64,000 nt of DNA from Oceanobacter sp045430275 (GTDB taxonomy: Bacteria; Pseudomonadota; Gammaproteobacteria; Pseudomonadales; Oceanobacteraceae). Below, one piece after another: positions 43,486 through 51,571 of the stretch. How positions within the stretch are numbered: the stretch's first letter is position 1; every line of letters begins with the position of its first letter. Location of the stretch: NCBI GenBank assembly GCA_045430275.1, contig JAILXU010000001.1, forward strand, positions 297,470 to 361,469. The letters run 5' to 3'. Position numbers and translations under genes: made by a program. The notes under the pieces are model-generated. The model was given only the letters and a program-made list of their open reading frames with translations, ran no database searches and was not told where the DNA came from.

Positions 43486-43713
43486 ATGGAACAGCACATC
43501 AGTCGCGTACATGCCAGACGCATCGTGCAGGATTTTCGCAATGAATTGTCAGATGAAGTTCAGGCCTCTATTGGAGAGCTGGGCTTTGGCAACCTTGAGA
43601 TGATGATTGAGTCGGCACTGAGCACTCAGGTAAGTGATGCGCTTGAGAAAACGGTAGCAGACCTGGAAGGTGTTATCAGTCAGGCGAAGAAGCGTATGAT
43701 TGACGCCGCCTGA
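43486..43713 (+). CDS. Small hypothetical protein co-transcribed with ppk2
   Basis: 75 aa, helical and acidic (MEQHISRVHARRIVQDFRNELSDEVQ..; VSDALEKTVADLEGVISQAKKRM), AGGA 7 nt upstream. No family recognised. The 10-bp gap to ppk2 and the shared terminator indicate one transcript, so it could modulate polyphosphate metabolism (inference). Confidence 0.75.
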   Translation: MEQHISRVHARRIVQDFRNELSDEVQASIGELGFGNLEMMIESALSTQVSDALEKTVADLEGVISQAKKRMIDAA

Positions 43714-43738
43714 TCACCTCTGATCGCTTGATAGCAAA

Positions 43739-43765
43739 CGCCCGAATCTGTGTTCGGGCGTTTTT
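43739..43765 (+). terminator. Terminator of ppk2 operon
   Basis: CGCCCGAA-TCTGTG-TTCGGGCG followed by T5; A-run on the other side may also serve the converging yceI gene. Confidence 0.9.
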
Positions 43766-43795
43766 GTATGGGCTATTTACAGAATCAGCAGAATG

Positions 43796-44371
43796 TTATT
43801 CAGGCTTGAACACCAGCGTGAAATTGACCGGTACGTTGTAGCCAATGTTGTTCAGCTTGGCGATGTTTTTCAGCGTATCGACACCACCGTCCAGGGCAAA
43901 CTTGCGGGCATCCAGCATCAAGGGAGCCAGAGAAGACACAACCAGAGAGCCATCTTTGGCAGGTGTTGCCATTACCGGTGTTTTGAACGCAATGCGCTTG
44001 CCATGCAAGGCAATGCTACCGGACAAATCAAATGACTGGGTTTTGCCAGTGGCCAGGCGCTTCATGATGGAGCGAGGCACACTGCTTTGCAGAGTCGCAG
44101 TGGCAAACTTGCCGGCCTCGAACAGGTGCTCCTGCATGCGTTGATCACGAATCTGAATACCGGTTTTCACACTGGTCAGATCAATCTTGACGGTGGCAGA
44201 ACCGTTGTTTTTCACCACACCACTCACGGAAGAAAAATGGTGGGTTTCCGTCTTGTGGATATTTTTGGTGCTCTGGAAAGTCAGGCGCGATTCCGGGGCC
44301 AGTGTCCATTCGGCCATTGCGGCAGACGCCGCCATCATCATTGGGAGCAGGGCGAGGCGAGACAGATTCAT
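43796..44371 (-). CDS. yceI: YceI-family periplasmic lipocalin-like protein
   Basis: 191 aa. Signal peptide MNLSRLALLPMMMAASAAMA then WTLAPESRLTFQSTKNIHKTETHHFSSVSGVV, the typical YceI beta-barrel opening that binds isoprenoid chains such as ubiquinone-8 in characterised members. Middle LTSVKTGIQIRDQRMQEHLFE and FDLSGSIALHGKRIAF fit the family. 18 bp after the DUF2489 gene. Confidence 0.9.
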   Translation of the reverse strand: MNLSRLALLPMMMAASAAMAEWTLAPESRLTFQSTKNIHKTETHHFSSVSGVVKNNGSATVKIDLTSVKTGIQIRDQRMQEHLFEAGKFATATLQSSVPRSIMKRLATGKTQSFDLSGSIALHGKRIAFKTPVMATPAKDGSLVVSSLAPLMLDARKFALDGGVDTLKNIAKLNNIGYNVPVNFTLVFKPE

Positions 44372-44389
44372 GATGGTGTTCCTTGAGGG

Positions 44390-44875
44390 TTAGTGTAAAA
44401 GCGTGATGTTAGGGAAAGAGTGATCAACAAGCCATTGCAGTTCTTTTGAAATATCCGGTTTATGGGTTTCTTCAAGCTGCCAGCGTTGTCTGTCGAGTCG
44501 AAATTGCTCTTTTTTAGAGAGTTTCTGATAAGCCTCAAGAATGGGCATGTCGCAAACAGCACCGTGGTGTGTGCGGCAAATGCGCAGTTGATCCAGTGCC
44601 CAGGTGTCCGGGTCGAGGGCATTGATCAGGTAATGAAGGCGTAGAATGCCCTCGGTAATTTCACATTGCTCGGCCAGGACGGAGCGAGCAACAAAATGAA
44701 TGTCCCCAACCAGCTCTTGTTGATGCTTTCTGAGGTTGGTTGCGGCCAGTGTTTCTTCTTCCAGTCGCTGCTTTTCGATGGTCTTGACTTGACGGGTCAG
44801 TGACCAGGCGTACCAGGCCAGTCCTGCAATAATCAGGACACCGGCACCGATCACCAGTAATTGCACGCTGTTCAT
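44390..44875 (-). CDS. DUF2489 membrane-anchored protein
   Basis: 161 aa with one N-terminal membrane helix (LLVIGAGVLIIAGLAWYAWSL), then a cytoplasmic helical domain of the DUF2489 type (EEETLAATNLRKHQQELVGDIHFVARSVLAEQCEITEGILRLHYLINALD). Function unknown. Immediately upstream of yceI. Confidence 0.82.
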   Translation of the reverse strand: MNSVQLLVIGAGVLIIAGLAWYAWSLTRQVKTIEKQRLEEETLAATNLRKHQQELVGDIHFVARSVLAEQCEITEGILRLHYLINALDPDTWALDQLRICRTHHGAVCDMPILEAYQKLSKKEQFRLDRQRWQLEETHKPDISKELQWLVDHSFPNITLLH

Positions 44876-44971
44876 CTATGCTCACTTGATTCTGGGTTAA
44901 CAATTCTGGAGAAGCATAGTAAACCCTGACTTCGGTCAAGTTAAGCACTGCGCGCGCCCTGTCGATTTATT

Positions 44972-45169
44972 TTATTGGCACAGGCGGCAGCCGGTGTTTG
45001 TCAGCGTGCCTTCTTTATACTGCACGCGGAAGCGAGCTTTCCCCCGGCCACTGGTGACCTGATAGCTTTCTTGCCGTTTTGGGGCAGCGGTTTCTGAATC
45101 GGTGCATGGTGACGAGCTGTCCGAATGTATATCGGCTTGTGCGTTTTTCTGTGTCGTCGCCTGTGTCAT
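44972..45169 (-). CDS. Small Cys-tailed hypothetical protein coupled to the SulP gene
   Basis: 65 aa. Its ATG overlaps the SulP stop as ATGA, suggesting translational coupling. Ser/Thr/Gln-rich N-terminus, then RGKARFRVQYKEGTLTNTGCRLCQ with a C-terminal Cys pair. No family recognised and no ribosome site of its own is evident, so confidence is limited. Confidence 0.5.
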   Translation of the reverse strand: MTQATTQKNAQADIHSDSSSPCTDSETAAPKRQESYQVTSGRGKARFRVQYKEGTLTNTGCRLCQ

Positions 45170-46887
45170 AGCCCACCCAATTCTTTTAAAGCATCGCTGG
45201 CGGTAAAAAAGACCTTGCCAGGTTGCAACTGTTCCATCAAGTCGGTGCCTTCCAGTTGATCCATTACTGGCCCCTTGAACTCGGCCAGATGCAAGGTGAT
45301 GGATTGTTCGGTTAATTGCTGCTGAATATCCAGCAAGCATTCGTAGCCGCTGAAATCGATGTGATTAATAGCGCTGCCGATCAGGATGACGTGTTTGATC
45401 GCCGGATTAGCGCGGGTTTTCTGCAGTACAAAGTCTTCCAGATAACGACTGTTGGCAAAGTACAGATTTTCATCAATACGGATCATCAGCACTTCCGGGC
45501 AGGTCGTTACCTGATGGCGCTGGATATTGCGAAAGTGGTCACTGCAGCCGTAGCGCCCAACTTCGGCAATGTGCGGTTCACTGGTGCGGCGCAGGTAAAT
45601 AATCAGGGAAATGAGCATGCCCATGGCAATACCATGCTCGGCATCCGTGGCCAGAACAGTCAGAAAGGTCGCCAGCCAGACCAGACCATCACTCCGCTGG
45701 AATTTCCAGGCGTGCCAGCCATCGCTGAATTTGATCAGGGGCAGCACTGCCACAATGATGATGGCACCCAATGAGGTCTTGGGCAGTTCGGTAAACCAGT
45801 CGGTGGCAAACACCACCACCAGCGAGACGCCAATCAACGTGATCAAGGACGCCAGTTGGGTTTTCGCCCCGGCGCTGAGGTTCACCATACTGCGGCCAAA
45901 ACCGCCTGCGACCGGGTAGGCTTGCGTCAGAGCAGCCGCGCTGTTGGCAATGCCCAGAGCCAGTAATTCCTGATTGGGTTCCAGAGTTTTACGACGATCG
46001 CCAGCGGCCATGGCGGTCGCCACCGACAGGCTCTCCAGATAACCGATCAGGGCAATCAGTCCGGCTGACGGCAGCAGGGCTTGCCATTGCAGTTGCGAGA
46101 AATCCGGTAACACCAGATCTGGCAAGCCTGAAGGAATGCGCCCCACCGTAGCCAGATTCAGATTCTCTGGAATGATGGCTACAGACACCAGAATTCCCGC
46201 GACCACCACTGCTAATGGGCCGCTTTTAGCCATAAATTCGGTGGCCATGTCGGGTAGTGAGACCTGCTTTGAGAGTCTCTTGATCATGTGGGGCCAGGCT
46301 TTCAGTAACAGGATGGAAGCCAGGCCAATACTCAGTGCCGACAAGCCAACTTGCTGCCAGTGTCCGGCAATATAAAGCAGAGGTTCATGATTACTGCCCT
46401 CTCTGGGAATGGGCAGCGCCGTCAAATATTTAAGCTGATTGAGAATGATGACAATGGCCGCCGCGCTGGAAAATCCTGAAATGACCGAGTGACTGATGAA
46501 AGCCGTCCATTTTCCCAAACCAATGACATAAAACACCAATAAAAAACCACCGGTTAACAACGCCAGTGCCGCCGCGTGTTGAGCAAACAGAGGGGTGCCT
46601 GGAGCGGCAATCGGAAGCAGCGCTTCCATGGTCATCAGTGACACGATGGCAACCGGGCCAACGGCAAGAGACGGGCTGGTGCCCAGAATAGCGTAGGCGA
46701 GAATGGGCAGCATGGCGGCGTATAGCCCGGCTTGGGGCGGCATCCCGGCCAAAAAGGCATACGCAATGCCTTGAGGCACCAGCAGGATAGCAACGATCAG
46801 ACCGGCAGAAAGATCGGAAGAGAACCACTCGCGTTGATAGCCTTTCAGGGTTTTAAACGGAATCACCGGCGTTTCCTTCTTGCTCAT
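45166..46887 (-). CDS. SulP-family anion transporter with STAS domain
   Basis: 573 aa from ATG 46887, which lies inside the 3' end of the ArsR-type gene (35-bp overlap); longer forms run further into that gene. About twelve to fourteen helices, with SulP signature LVPQGIAYAFLAGMPPQAGLYAAMLP and SPSLAVGPVAIVSLM, then a C-terminal STAS domain (RIDENLYFANSRYLEDF; HVILIGSAINHIDFSGYECL). Substrates may be sulfate, bicarbonate or other anions. The sulfide-related regulator and hydrolase next to it favour a sulfur oxyanion (inference). Confidence 0.9.
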   Translation of the reverse strand: MSKKETPVIPFKTLKGYQREWFSSDLSAGLIVAILLVPQGIAYAFLAGMPPQAGLYAAMLPILAYAILGTSPSLAVGPVAIVSLMTMEALLPIAAPGTPLFAQHAAALALLTGGFLLVFYVIGLGKWTAFISHSVISGFSSAAAIVIILNQLKYLTALPIPREGSNHEPLLYIAGHWQQVGLSALSIGLASILLLKAWPHMIKRLSKQVSLPDMATEFMAKSGPLAVVVAGILVSVAIIPENLNLATVGRIPSGLPDLVLPDFSQLQWQALLPSAGLIALIGYLESLSVATAMAAGDRRKTLEPNQELLALGIANSAAALTQAYPVAGGFGRSMVNLSAGAKTQLASLITLIGVSLVVVFATDWFTELPKTSLGAIIIVAVLPLIKFSDGWHAWKFQRSDGLVWLATFLTVLATDAEHGIAMGMLISLIIYLRRTSEPHIAEVGRYGCSDHFRNIQRHQVTTCPEVLMIRIDENLYFANSRYLEDFVLQKTRANPAIKHVILIGSAINHIDFSGYECLLDIQQQLTEQSITLHLAEFKGPVMDQLEGTDLMEQLQPGKVFFTASDALKELGGL

Positions 46888-47170
46888 ACAATTGATTAAG
46901 AAGATGCAGGACCTGGATGGTGCGAGCATCACTGAGACGGTAAAAAACGCTTTGCCCTTCACGACGGTATTGAACCAGTTGCTCGGCTCTGAGCCAGGCC
47001 AGATGCTGTGACAAGGCGGATTGGCTGAGTGGCAATTGCTGGCTCAGTTCAGTGACAGAGACTTCACCATCGCGCAAGCGACACAGAATGGAGAGCCGGT
47101 GCTCGTTGGCCAGAGCCTTGAGCATGCGAACGGCGTTGGGTTTGGAAAAGTTGAAGGCGTCGGTCGACAT
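46853..47170 (-). CDS. ArsR/SmtB-family regulator (BigR/SqrR-like)
   Basis: 105 aa from ATG 47170; a GTG at 47182 is the alternative start. Winged helix with LANEHRLSILCRLRDGEVSVTELSQQLPLSQSALSQHLAWLRAEQLV. The single Cys in SILCRL matches the first thiol of BigR/SqrR sulfide sensors. The second, usually in LYC near the C-terminus, is replaced (LYEQ). Divergent from the persulfide-dioxygenase-like gene, as bigR is from blh. Overlaps the SulP gene downstream. Confidence 0.87.
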   Translation of the reverse strand: MSTDAFNFSKPNAVRMLKALANEHRLSILCRLRDGEVSVTELSQQLPLSQSALSQHLAWLRAEQLVQYRREGQSVFYRLSDARTIQVLHLLNQLYEQEGNAGDSV

Positions 47171-47224
47171 TGTCCGGGTCACTGGATTGGCATTGAATGT
47201 GGGTGATCGATAGTGTATATCAAG

Positions 47225-47242
47225 TATTCCTAAATAAGAATA
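47225..47242. promoter_or_regulatory. Candidate ArsR-type operator
   Basis: Inverted repeat TATTC-N8-GAATA within the AT-rich 109-bp divergent region, 38 bp before the hydrolase start and 55 bp before the regulator start. Spacing and AT-richness fit an ArsR-family operator. Confidence 0.55.
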
Positions 47243-47279
47243 TACTAATACTCCGGCTTGACTAACAGGGGATTCCGGT

Positions 47280-48143
47280 ATGGCGGCAACGGTTCAGACA
47301 TTTTTTCATGAAGAGACTTCCACGTTCACTCACTGTGTTCAGGATGTGGCCACAGGCCAGGTTGCCCTGATCGACCCGGTGCTGGATTTTGACCAGAAGT
47401 CAGGTCGTACCAAGACAACGTTCATGGACCCGATTCTGGAGCAGCTTGAGGCGGTTGGGGCTAGCGTGGTGCTGGTGCTGGAAACACACGCTCATGCGGA
47501 TCATTTGTCGGCCGGTGATTATGTGCGCAGTCAGACCGGGGCCAGTATTGTGATTGGCAAGCCCATCGTTCAGGTGCAGGAAACCTTTGCCAACCTGTTT
47601 CATGAAGGCCCGGAGTTCCGTGCGGATGGTCATCAGTTTGATCGTTTGGTGACAGAAGGTGATCACGTTGCACTGGGAGAGAGCTGTTTTCAGGTATTGG
47701 CGACGCCCGGACACACCCCGGCGTGTGTCAGCTACTTCCTGAATGGTACGGATTTGTTCGTCGGCGATACCATATTTATGCCGGACGTTGGCTCGGCTCG
47801 CTGTGATTTTCCAGGTGGTGATGCCAGTACCCTGTATCAGTCGGTACAGCGCTTGTTATCACTGGGGGACGAGGTGGTCATGCATTTGTGTCACGACTAT
47901 CCGCCAACCGGTCGTGACCTGAGTAGTGCTGTGACGGTACTGGATCAAAAGAAACACAATATTCATATGCGGGCTGGCATCAGTAGCCACAAATTTATTG
48001 AAATGCGTGAGACCCGTGATGCGTCTCTGGATGTACCGCGTTTGATCCTGCCATCGTTGCAGGTGAATATTCGGGCGGGAGCATTGCCCGATAAGGAAAG
48101 TAATGGCGTGGCGTATCTGAAGCTGCCACTGAATTTTCTGTAA
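47280..48143 (+). CDS. MBL-fold hydrolase, persulfide dioxygenase-like (Blh)
   Basis: 287 aa. N-terminal TFFHEETSTFTHCVQDVATGQVALIDPVLDFD, metal motif ETHAHADHLS (HxHxDH), ATPGHTPACVSY, VGDTIFMPDVGSARCDFPGGD and LCHDYPP are typical of the Blh/ETHE1-like branch that oxidises glutathione persulfide to sulfite. No rhodanese domain is fused. Divergent arrangement with an ArsR-type regulator and a SulP transporter points to sulfide detoxification with sulfur-oxyanion export or import. Confidence 0.88.
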   Translation: MAATVQTFFHEETSTFTHCVQDVATGQVALIDPVLDFDQKSGRTKTTFMDPILEQLEAVGASVVLVLETHAHADHLSAGDYVRSQTGASIVIGKPIVQVQETFANLFHEGPEFRADGHQFDRLVTEGDHVALGESCFQVLATPGHTPACVSYFLNGTDLFVGDTIFMPDVGSARCDFPGGDASTLYQSVQRLLSLGDEVVMHLCHDYPPTGRDLSSAVTVLDQKKHNIHMRAGISSHKFIEMRETRDASLDVPRLILPSLQVNIRAGALPDKESNGVAYLKLPLNFL

Positions 48144-48213
48144 AGCCGATTTCGTAAGACTGCTTTTGCAATAAGCGGTGTTGAGGCAGAAGCGGTGTTA
48201 AGACAGTAGAACC

Positions 48214-48236
48214 TCCGGGGTTAGAGTAACCCCGGA
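48214..48236. terminator. Hairpin between convergent blh-like and rbgA genes
   Basis: Perfect 10-bp stem TCCGGGGTTA-GAG-TAACCCCGGA in the gap between converging genes. No T-run on either strand. Confidence 0.6.
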
Positions 48237-48254
48237 CTGTTCCGATACGGCTGT

Positions 48255-49214
48255 TCAGTCTTCCGGCTCTGTCGGGGCGTCCGGGCGTGGCCGTCTTCTC
48301 TTTTGCTGTTCAGCCGCTGCCTGTTCTGCGGCTAATTCTTCTTGTCGCAAGCGTTCTGCTTCCAGTTCAGCCAACTCCTCAGTCACCATATCGGGCGTTT
48401 CCAGTGTAATCCGCCCCAGCTTCCCGGCTCGCAACTCATGCAGACACAGTTCAGCCGCCTTGTGCAGGTCTATCACATTGCCAGGCCGCAAGCAGCCGCG
48501 CTTGCGGCCAATGGCTTCAAGCGCCTGTAACGGTGACTCTGGCAGTGCTTTCAGTTTGAAGCGCTGACACAGGGCGTCGGGGTAGTGCTGCAGCAAAAAC
48601 TCCAGAGTGAACAAGGCGATGTCCTGATACTCAATCGCGGTATCTCGCACCGCACCACTGGCGGCCAGACGATAGCCGCTGCGCTCGTTTTCAAAGCGTG
48701 GCCATAAAATGCCGGGAGTATCGGAAAGCACCATGCCGTTTTTCAAATCAATCATCTGATTGGCTTTGGTCACCGCCGGTTCGTTGCCGGTTTTGGCGAT
48801 ATAACGGCCAGCGAGGCCATTGATCAGGGTCGATTTGCCCACATTGGGAATTCCCATGATCATGATCCGAACCGCTTGTTTGCGTTCTATGCGAGCATGA
48901 CCCAGTTGTTTGCACAGGGCAATCAGGCGCTTGAGCTGTTTGCGGTCTTCTGCAACCAGCGGCAAAGCCTGGGTGTTGTGCTGTGCATCAAAGTAGTTGA
49001 CCCAGTGTCGGGTTATCGTGGGGTCGGCCAGATCCTGTTTATTCAGCACCTTGATTACGGGCTTGCTGCTGCGTAATTCATTCACCATGGGGTTGGTGCT
49101 GGAATAGGGGAGGCGGGCGTCGAGTACTTCAATAACCAGATCAATCTGAGGCATGGCTTCGCTAATTTTTTTGCGAGCCTTGTTCATGTGTCCGGGAAAC
49201 CAGTGAACTGACAT
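48255..49214 (-). CDS. ylqF: Ribosome biogenesis GTPase YlqF/RbgA
   Basis: 319 aa from ATG 49214 (MSVHWFPGHMNKARKK); the longer frame upstream is not conserved. Circularly permuted GTPase: G4 NKQD and G5-like region come before G1 GIPNVGKST and G3 DTPG. Acts in late 50S assembly. The C-terminus is Glu/Ala/Arg-rich (residues about 285-319). Single gene. Confidence 0.93.
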   Translation of the reverse strand: MSVHWFPGHMNKARKKISEAMPQIDLVIEVLDARLPYSSTNPMVNELRSSKPVIKVLNKQDLADPTITRHWVNYFDAQHNTQALPLVAEDRKQLKRLIALCKQLGHARIERKQAVRIMIMGIPNVGKSTLINGLAGRYIAKTGNEPAVTKANQMIDLKNGMVLSDTPGILWPRFENERSGYRLAASGAVRDTAIEYQDIALFTLEFLLQHYPDALCQRFKLKALPESPLQALEAIGRKRGCLRPGNVIDLHKAAELCLHELRAGKLGRITLETPDMVTEELAELEAERLRQEELAAEQAAAEQQKRRRPRPDAPTEPED

Positions 49215-49379
49215 TCTGTAATCCGATTGACCAGGAAAAAAAGGGGCGGCACATTGTATAGAAGCGCCAGTCAAGAGCAACTATATCCTATATGGCTGCG
49301 CCATTTGACTGTCATAATCGCTGGCTAATCTGACTGAGGTCTTTGAAACACTGGAGCCGTCAGTTTGGAGATGATCGTT

Positions 49380-49571
49380 ATGGACTATTTGCCTGATGAG
49401 TTTGCGAACAGCGCCAAGAGACAAGGAAGACAAGCATCGGCCACCGTATCGGGTCGCCGTCGTTCCGGCTTTCTGCTTGGTAATAAATTTGTATTTTCCG
49501 ATTCTGCCGAGATTCTCTGGATGGAGGCTGGCCCTGGCGAGTTCAGGGAGCTGCGTTTGTGGCGTAAGTAA
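49380..49571 (+). CDS. Small hypothetical protein, 63 aa
   Basis: Start at ATG 49380, 9 nt after GGAG; an ATG at 49371 directly abuts that GGAG. Basic N-terminal part (KRQGRQASATVSGRRRSGF) then FVFSDSAEILWMEAGPGEFRELRLWRK. No family recognised. A neat ribosome site supports expression, but size leaves doubt. Confidence 0.5.
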   Translation: MDYLPDEFANSAKRQGRQASATVSGRRRSGFLLGNKFVFSDSAEILWMEAGPGEFRELRLWRK

Positions 49572-49711
49572 CTTCTTCCAGCAAGAAGACGAATCATGAT
49601 ATTCGGGCCTGCGTAGCAGAGTGCAGGTCGCTTGATTTTATGGTCTTTGCCATCATATAGACGAGGCAGAGAGGGGGCTGTTCCCCTTGTCGTTTTTAAT
49701 AGGGTGGTCGA

Positions 49712-50011
49712 ATGAACACTGAAACGCTGATCCGTGACAAGCTGTCAGCCTTGTCACCTTCCCATGTGGATATCCTGAACGAAAGTCATATGCACGCCGG
49801 GCCTGCCATTGACTCGCATTTCAAGTTGACTGTGGTTTCCGAAACGTTTGTCGGGTTGCGTGCTGTGCAGCGACATCAAAAAGTCTATGGCTTGCTGCGT
49901 GATGAATTGGCCGGGCCGGTGCATGCGCTGTCATTACACCTGTTTACTGCGGAGGAGTGGGAGACTGCATCGGTTCCTGCTTCACCATCCTGCCAAGGTG
50001 CTCATCAGTAA
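49712..50011 (+). CDS. bolA: BolA-family protein
   Basis: 99 aa. Class II KH-like fold with the BolA pattern HVDILNESHMHAGPAIDSHFKLTVVSETFVGLRAVQRHQKVYG and HALSLHLFTAEEW. BolA proteins pair with monothiol glutaredoxins in iron-sulfur traffic and affect cell shape. Single gene. Confidence 0.93.
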   Translation: MNTETLIRDKLSALSPSHVDILNESHMHAGPAIDSHFKLTVVSETFVGLRAVQRHQKVYGLLRDELAGPVHALSLHLFTAEEWETASVPASPSCQGAHQ

Positions 50012-50048
50012 TATGAATATTTGATGAACGAGCGTTAATATTTACTTG

Positions 50049-50082
50049 ATGTAACGCAATTGTCATTGAGTCTTCATAGAAT
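50049..50082 (+). promoter_or_regulatory. PhoB-dependent promoter of the PstS-OmpA fusion gene
   Basis: Pho box ATGTAAC-GCAA-TTGTCAT (50049-50066) matches CTGTMAY-N4-CTGTMAY at 12 of 14 positions. Ten bases later follows the -10 TAGAAT (50077-50082), the same spacing as in the E. coli phoA promoter. A weaker third unit TCTTCAT lies 11 bp further, at 50071. Predicted start near 50089. Confidence 0.8.
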
Positions 50083-50123
50083 CGCGCCCAAACATTACCT
50101 TCTACGAAGACAAAACCTGAACT

Positions 50124-51485
50124 ATGACATTATTACGCGCTTTTTCTGTGTTGCTCGTGACTCTGCTGTGTTCGTTTGTCCATGCCGAACAGCAGTTGGA
50201 ACCCTTTGCCAATCTGGATACGGATGGCAAGGTTCGTTTATTTGATATTCAGGGTTCCAATACGATTGGCGCAGCCATGGCCCCAGCTCTGGTGGTTGAC
50301 TATCTGAAAGCCAAAGGCGCTTCTGAAGTTCATATCAGTCCTTTTGCTCCAAATGAAAAACTGGTTACCGGTTTTTTCAAGCCAACACGAACACGGTTGT
50401 CTGTTCGCATTGCCGCTCATGGCTCAGGAACCGGCTTTAAAGGATTGCTGAACAAGAGTGCAGACATTGCCGCTGCTTCTCGCCCCGTCAAACTCAAGGA
50501 AGTGGAACAGCTTCGTTCATTCGCCAAAATTCGCAGCGCCGACAGTGAACATGTGGTGGGGATTGATGGTCTGGCAATCATCGTGAATGCCGCCAATCCG
50601 GTCAGCGAACTCAGTGTTGATGACATTGCTGAAATTTTCTCCGGCGGTTATCGCGACTGGTCAGAACTGGGCGGTAAACCTGGCCCAATTACGGTCTACG
50701 CTCGTGATGAAAACTCCGGTACCTGGGACAGCTTCAAGGGCATGGTGCTGGGCAAGAAGCACCGGTTGATTCCCAATACGCGTCGCTTTGAATCTAATGA
50801 TAAATTGTCAGATAAGGTGATGGCAGACCCTAACGGTATTGGTTTTGTCGGCCTGGCATCGGTGAAGGACGCCAAGCTGGTGGCAGTGTCGGATGGCAGC
50901 GCCAAGGCGCTCAAACCCAATAAACTGACGGTGGCAACAGAGGATTATGCACTCTCACGCCGACTGTATATGTACACTGATGATGATATTCAGAATCCCC
51001 ATGTGGCGGAGTTTATCCAGTTTGCCCTGAGTAATTCGGGTCAGAAAGTCGTTGCAGACAGTGGCTTTATCTCTCAGGAACTCAAGGCGGTGAAGCCTGA
51101 ATTCTATGCGGAGTTACCAGAAACATTTCGTGCGATTACCGACAGTGCGCGTCGCCTGACGATCAACTTCCGCTTTGAAAAGGGCAGTGCAAAGCTGGAT
51201 AACAAAGCGCTGCAGGACATTGATCGTTTGGTGGATTACCTGCAGCAGCAACGTACTACCGAAATTGTTCTGATTGGCTTTGGGGACAAAAAGCGCACCG
51301 AGCGTCGCTCACAGCTTCTGTCGAAATTACGGGCAATGGCCGTTCGCCGGGAGTTGGTGCGCAATGGCATCTACCCGAAGGAATCCATTGGCTACGGCGA
51401 ATATTTGCCAGTGGCCTCGGCGAATCGTGAAGAAGGCCGGACGAAAAACCGTCGGGTTGAAGTTTGGGTGAAAGACAATTCGTAA
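50124..51485 (+). CDS. PstS-like phosphate-binding domain fused to OmpA peptidoglycan-binding domain
   Basis: 453 aa. Signal peptide MTLLRAFSVLLVTLLCSFVHA. Residues about 35-330 are a PstS/PBP-like domain (FDIQGSNTIGAAMAPAL; HGSGTGFKGLLNKSADIAAASRPV; YARDENSGTWDSFKGMVLG). About 345-450 is an OmpA C-terminal domain (LTINFRFEKGSAKLDNKALQDIDRLVDYLQQ; REEGRTKNRRVEVWV). It would bind phosphate in the periplasm while tethered to peptidoglycan. No pst transporter is adjacent. The Pho promoter upstream supports a role in phosphate starvation. Confidence 0.88.
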   Translation: MTLLRAFSVLLVTLLCSFVHAEQQLEPFANLDTDGKVRLFDIQGSNTIGAAMAPALVVDYLKAKGASEVHISPFAPNEKLVTGFFKPTRTRLSVRIAAHGSGTGFKGLLNKSADIAAASRPVKLKEVEQLRSFAKIRSADSEHVVGIDGLAIIVNAANPVSELSVDDIAEIFSGGYRDWSELGGKPGPITVYARDENSGTWDSFKGMVLGKKHRLIPNTRRFESNDKLSDKVMADPNGIGFVGLASVKDAKLVAVSDGSAKALKPNKLTVATEDYALSRRLYMYTDDDIQNPHVAEFIQFALSNSGQKVVADSGFISQELKAVKPEFYAELPETFRAITDSARRLTINFRFEKGSAKLDNKALQDIDRLVDYLQQQRTTEIVLIGFGDKKRTERRSQLLSKLRAMAVRRELVRNGIYPKESIGYGEYLPVASANREEGRTKNRRVEVWVKDNS

Positions 51486-51510
51486 CCTTTGAATCGAACG
51501 AATCGAGCAT

Positions 51511-51549
51511 AAAAAAACCGCTGCTGTCGTTGATAGCACCGGTTTTTTT
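51511..51549. terminator. Bidirectional terminator
   Basis: A7-CCG...TGCT/AGCA...CGG-T7 between the converging PstS-OmpA and YecA-family genes; one mismatch in the stem. Confidence 0.85.
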
Positions 51550-51571
51550 GTTTGCGTCAGAGAGCGTTGAA

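Noticed and set aside
47180..47182. GTG as the start of the ArsR-type gene
   Set aside because: ATG 47170 gives the usual length; neither has a strong ribosome site, so this is a preference rather than proof.
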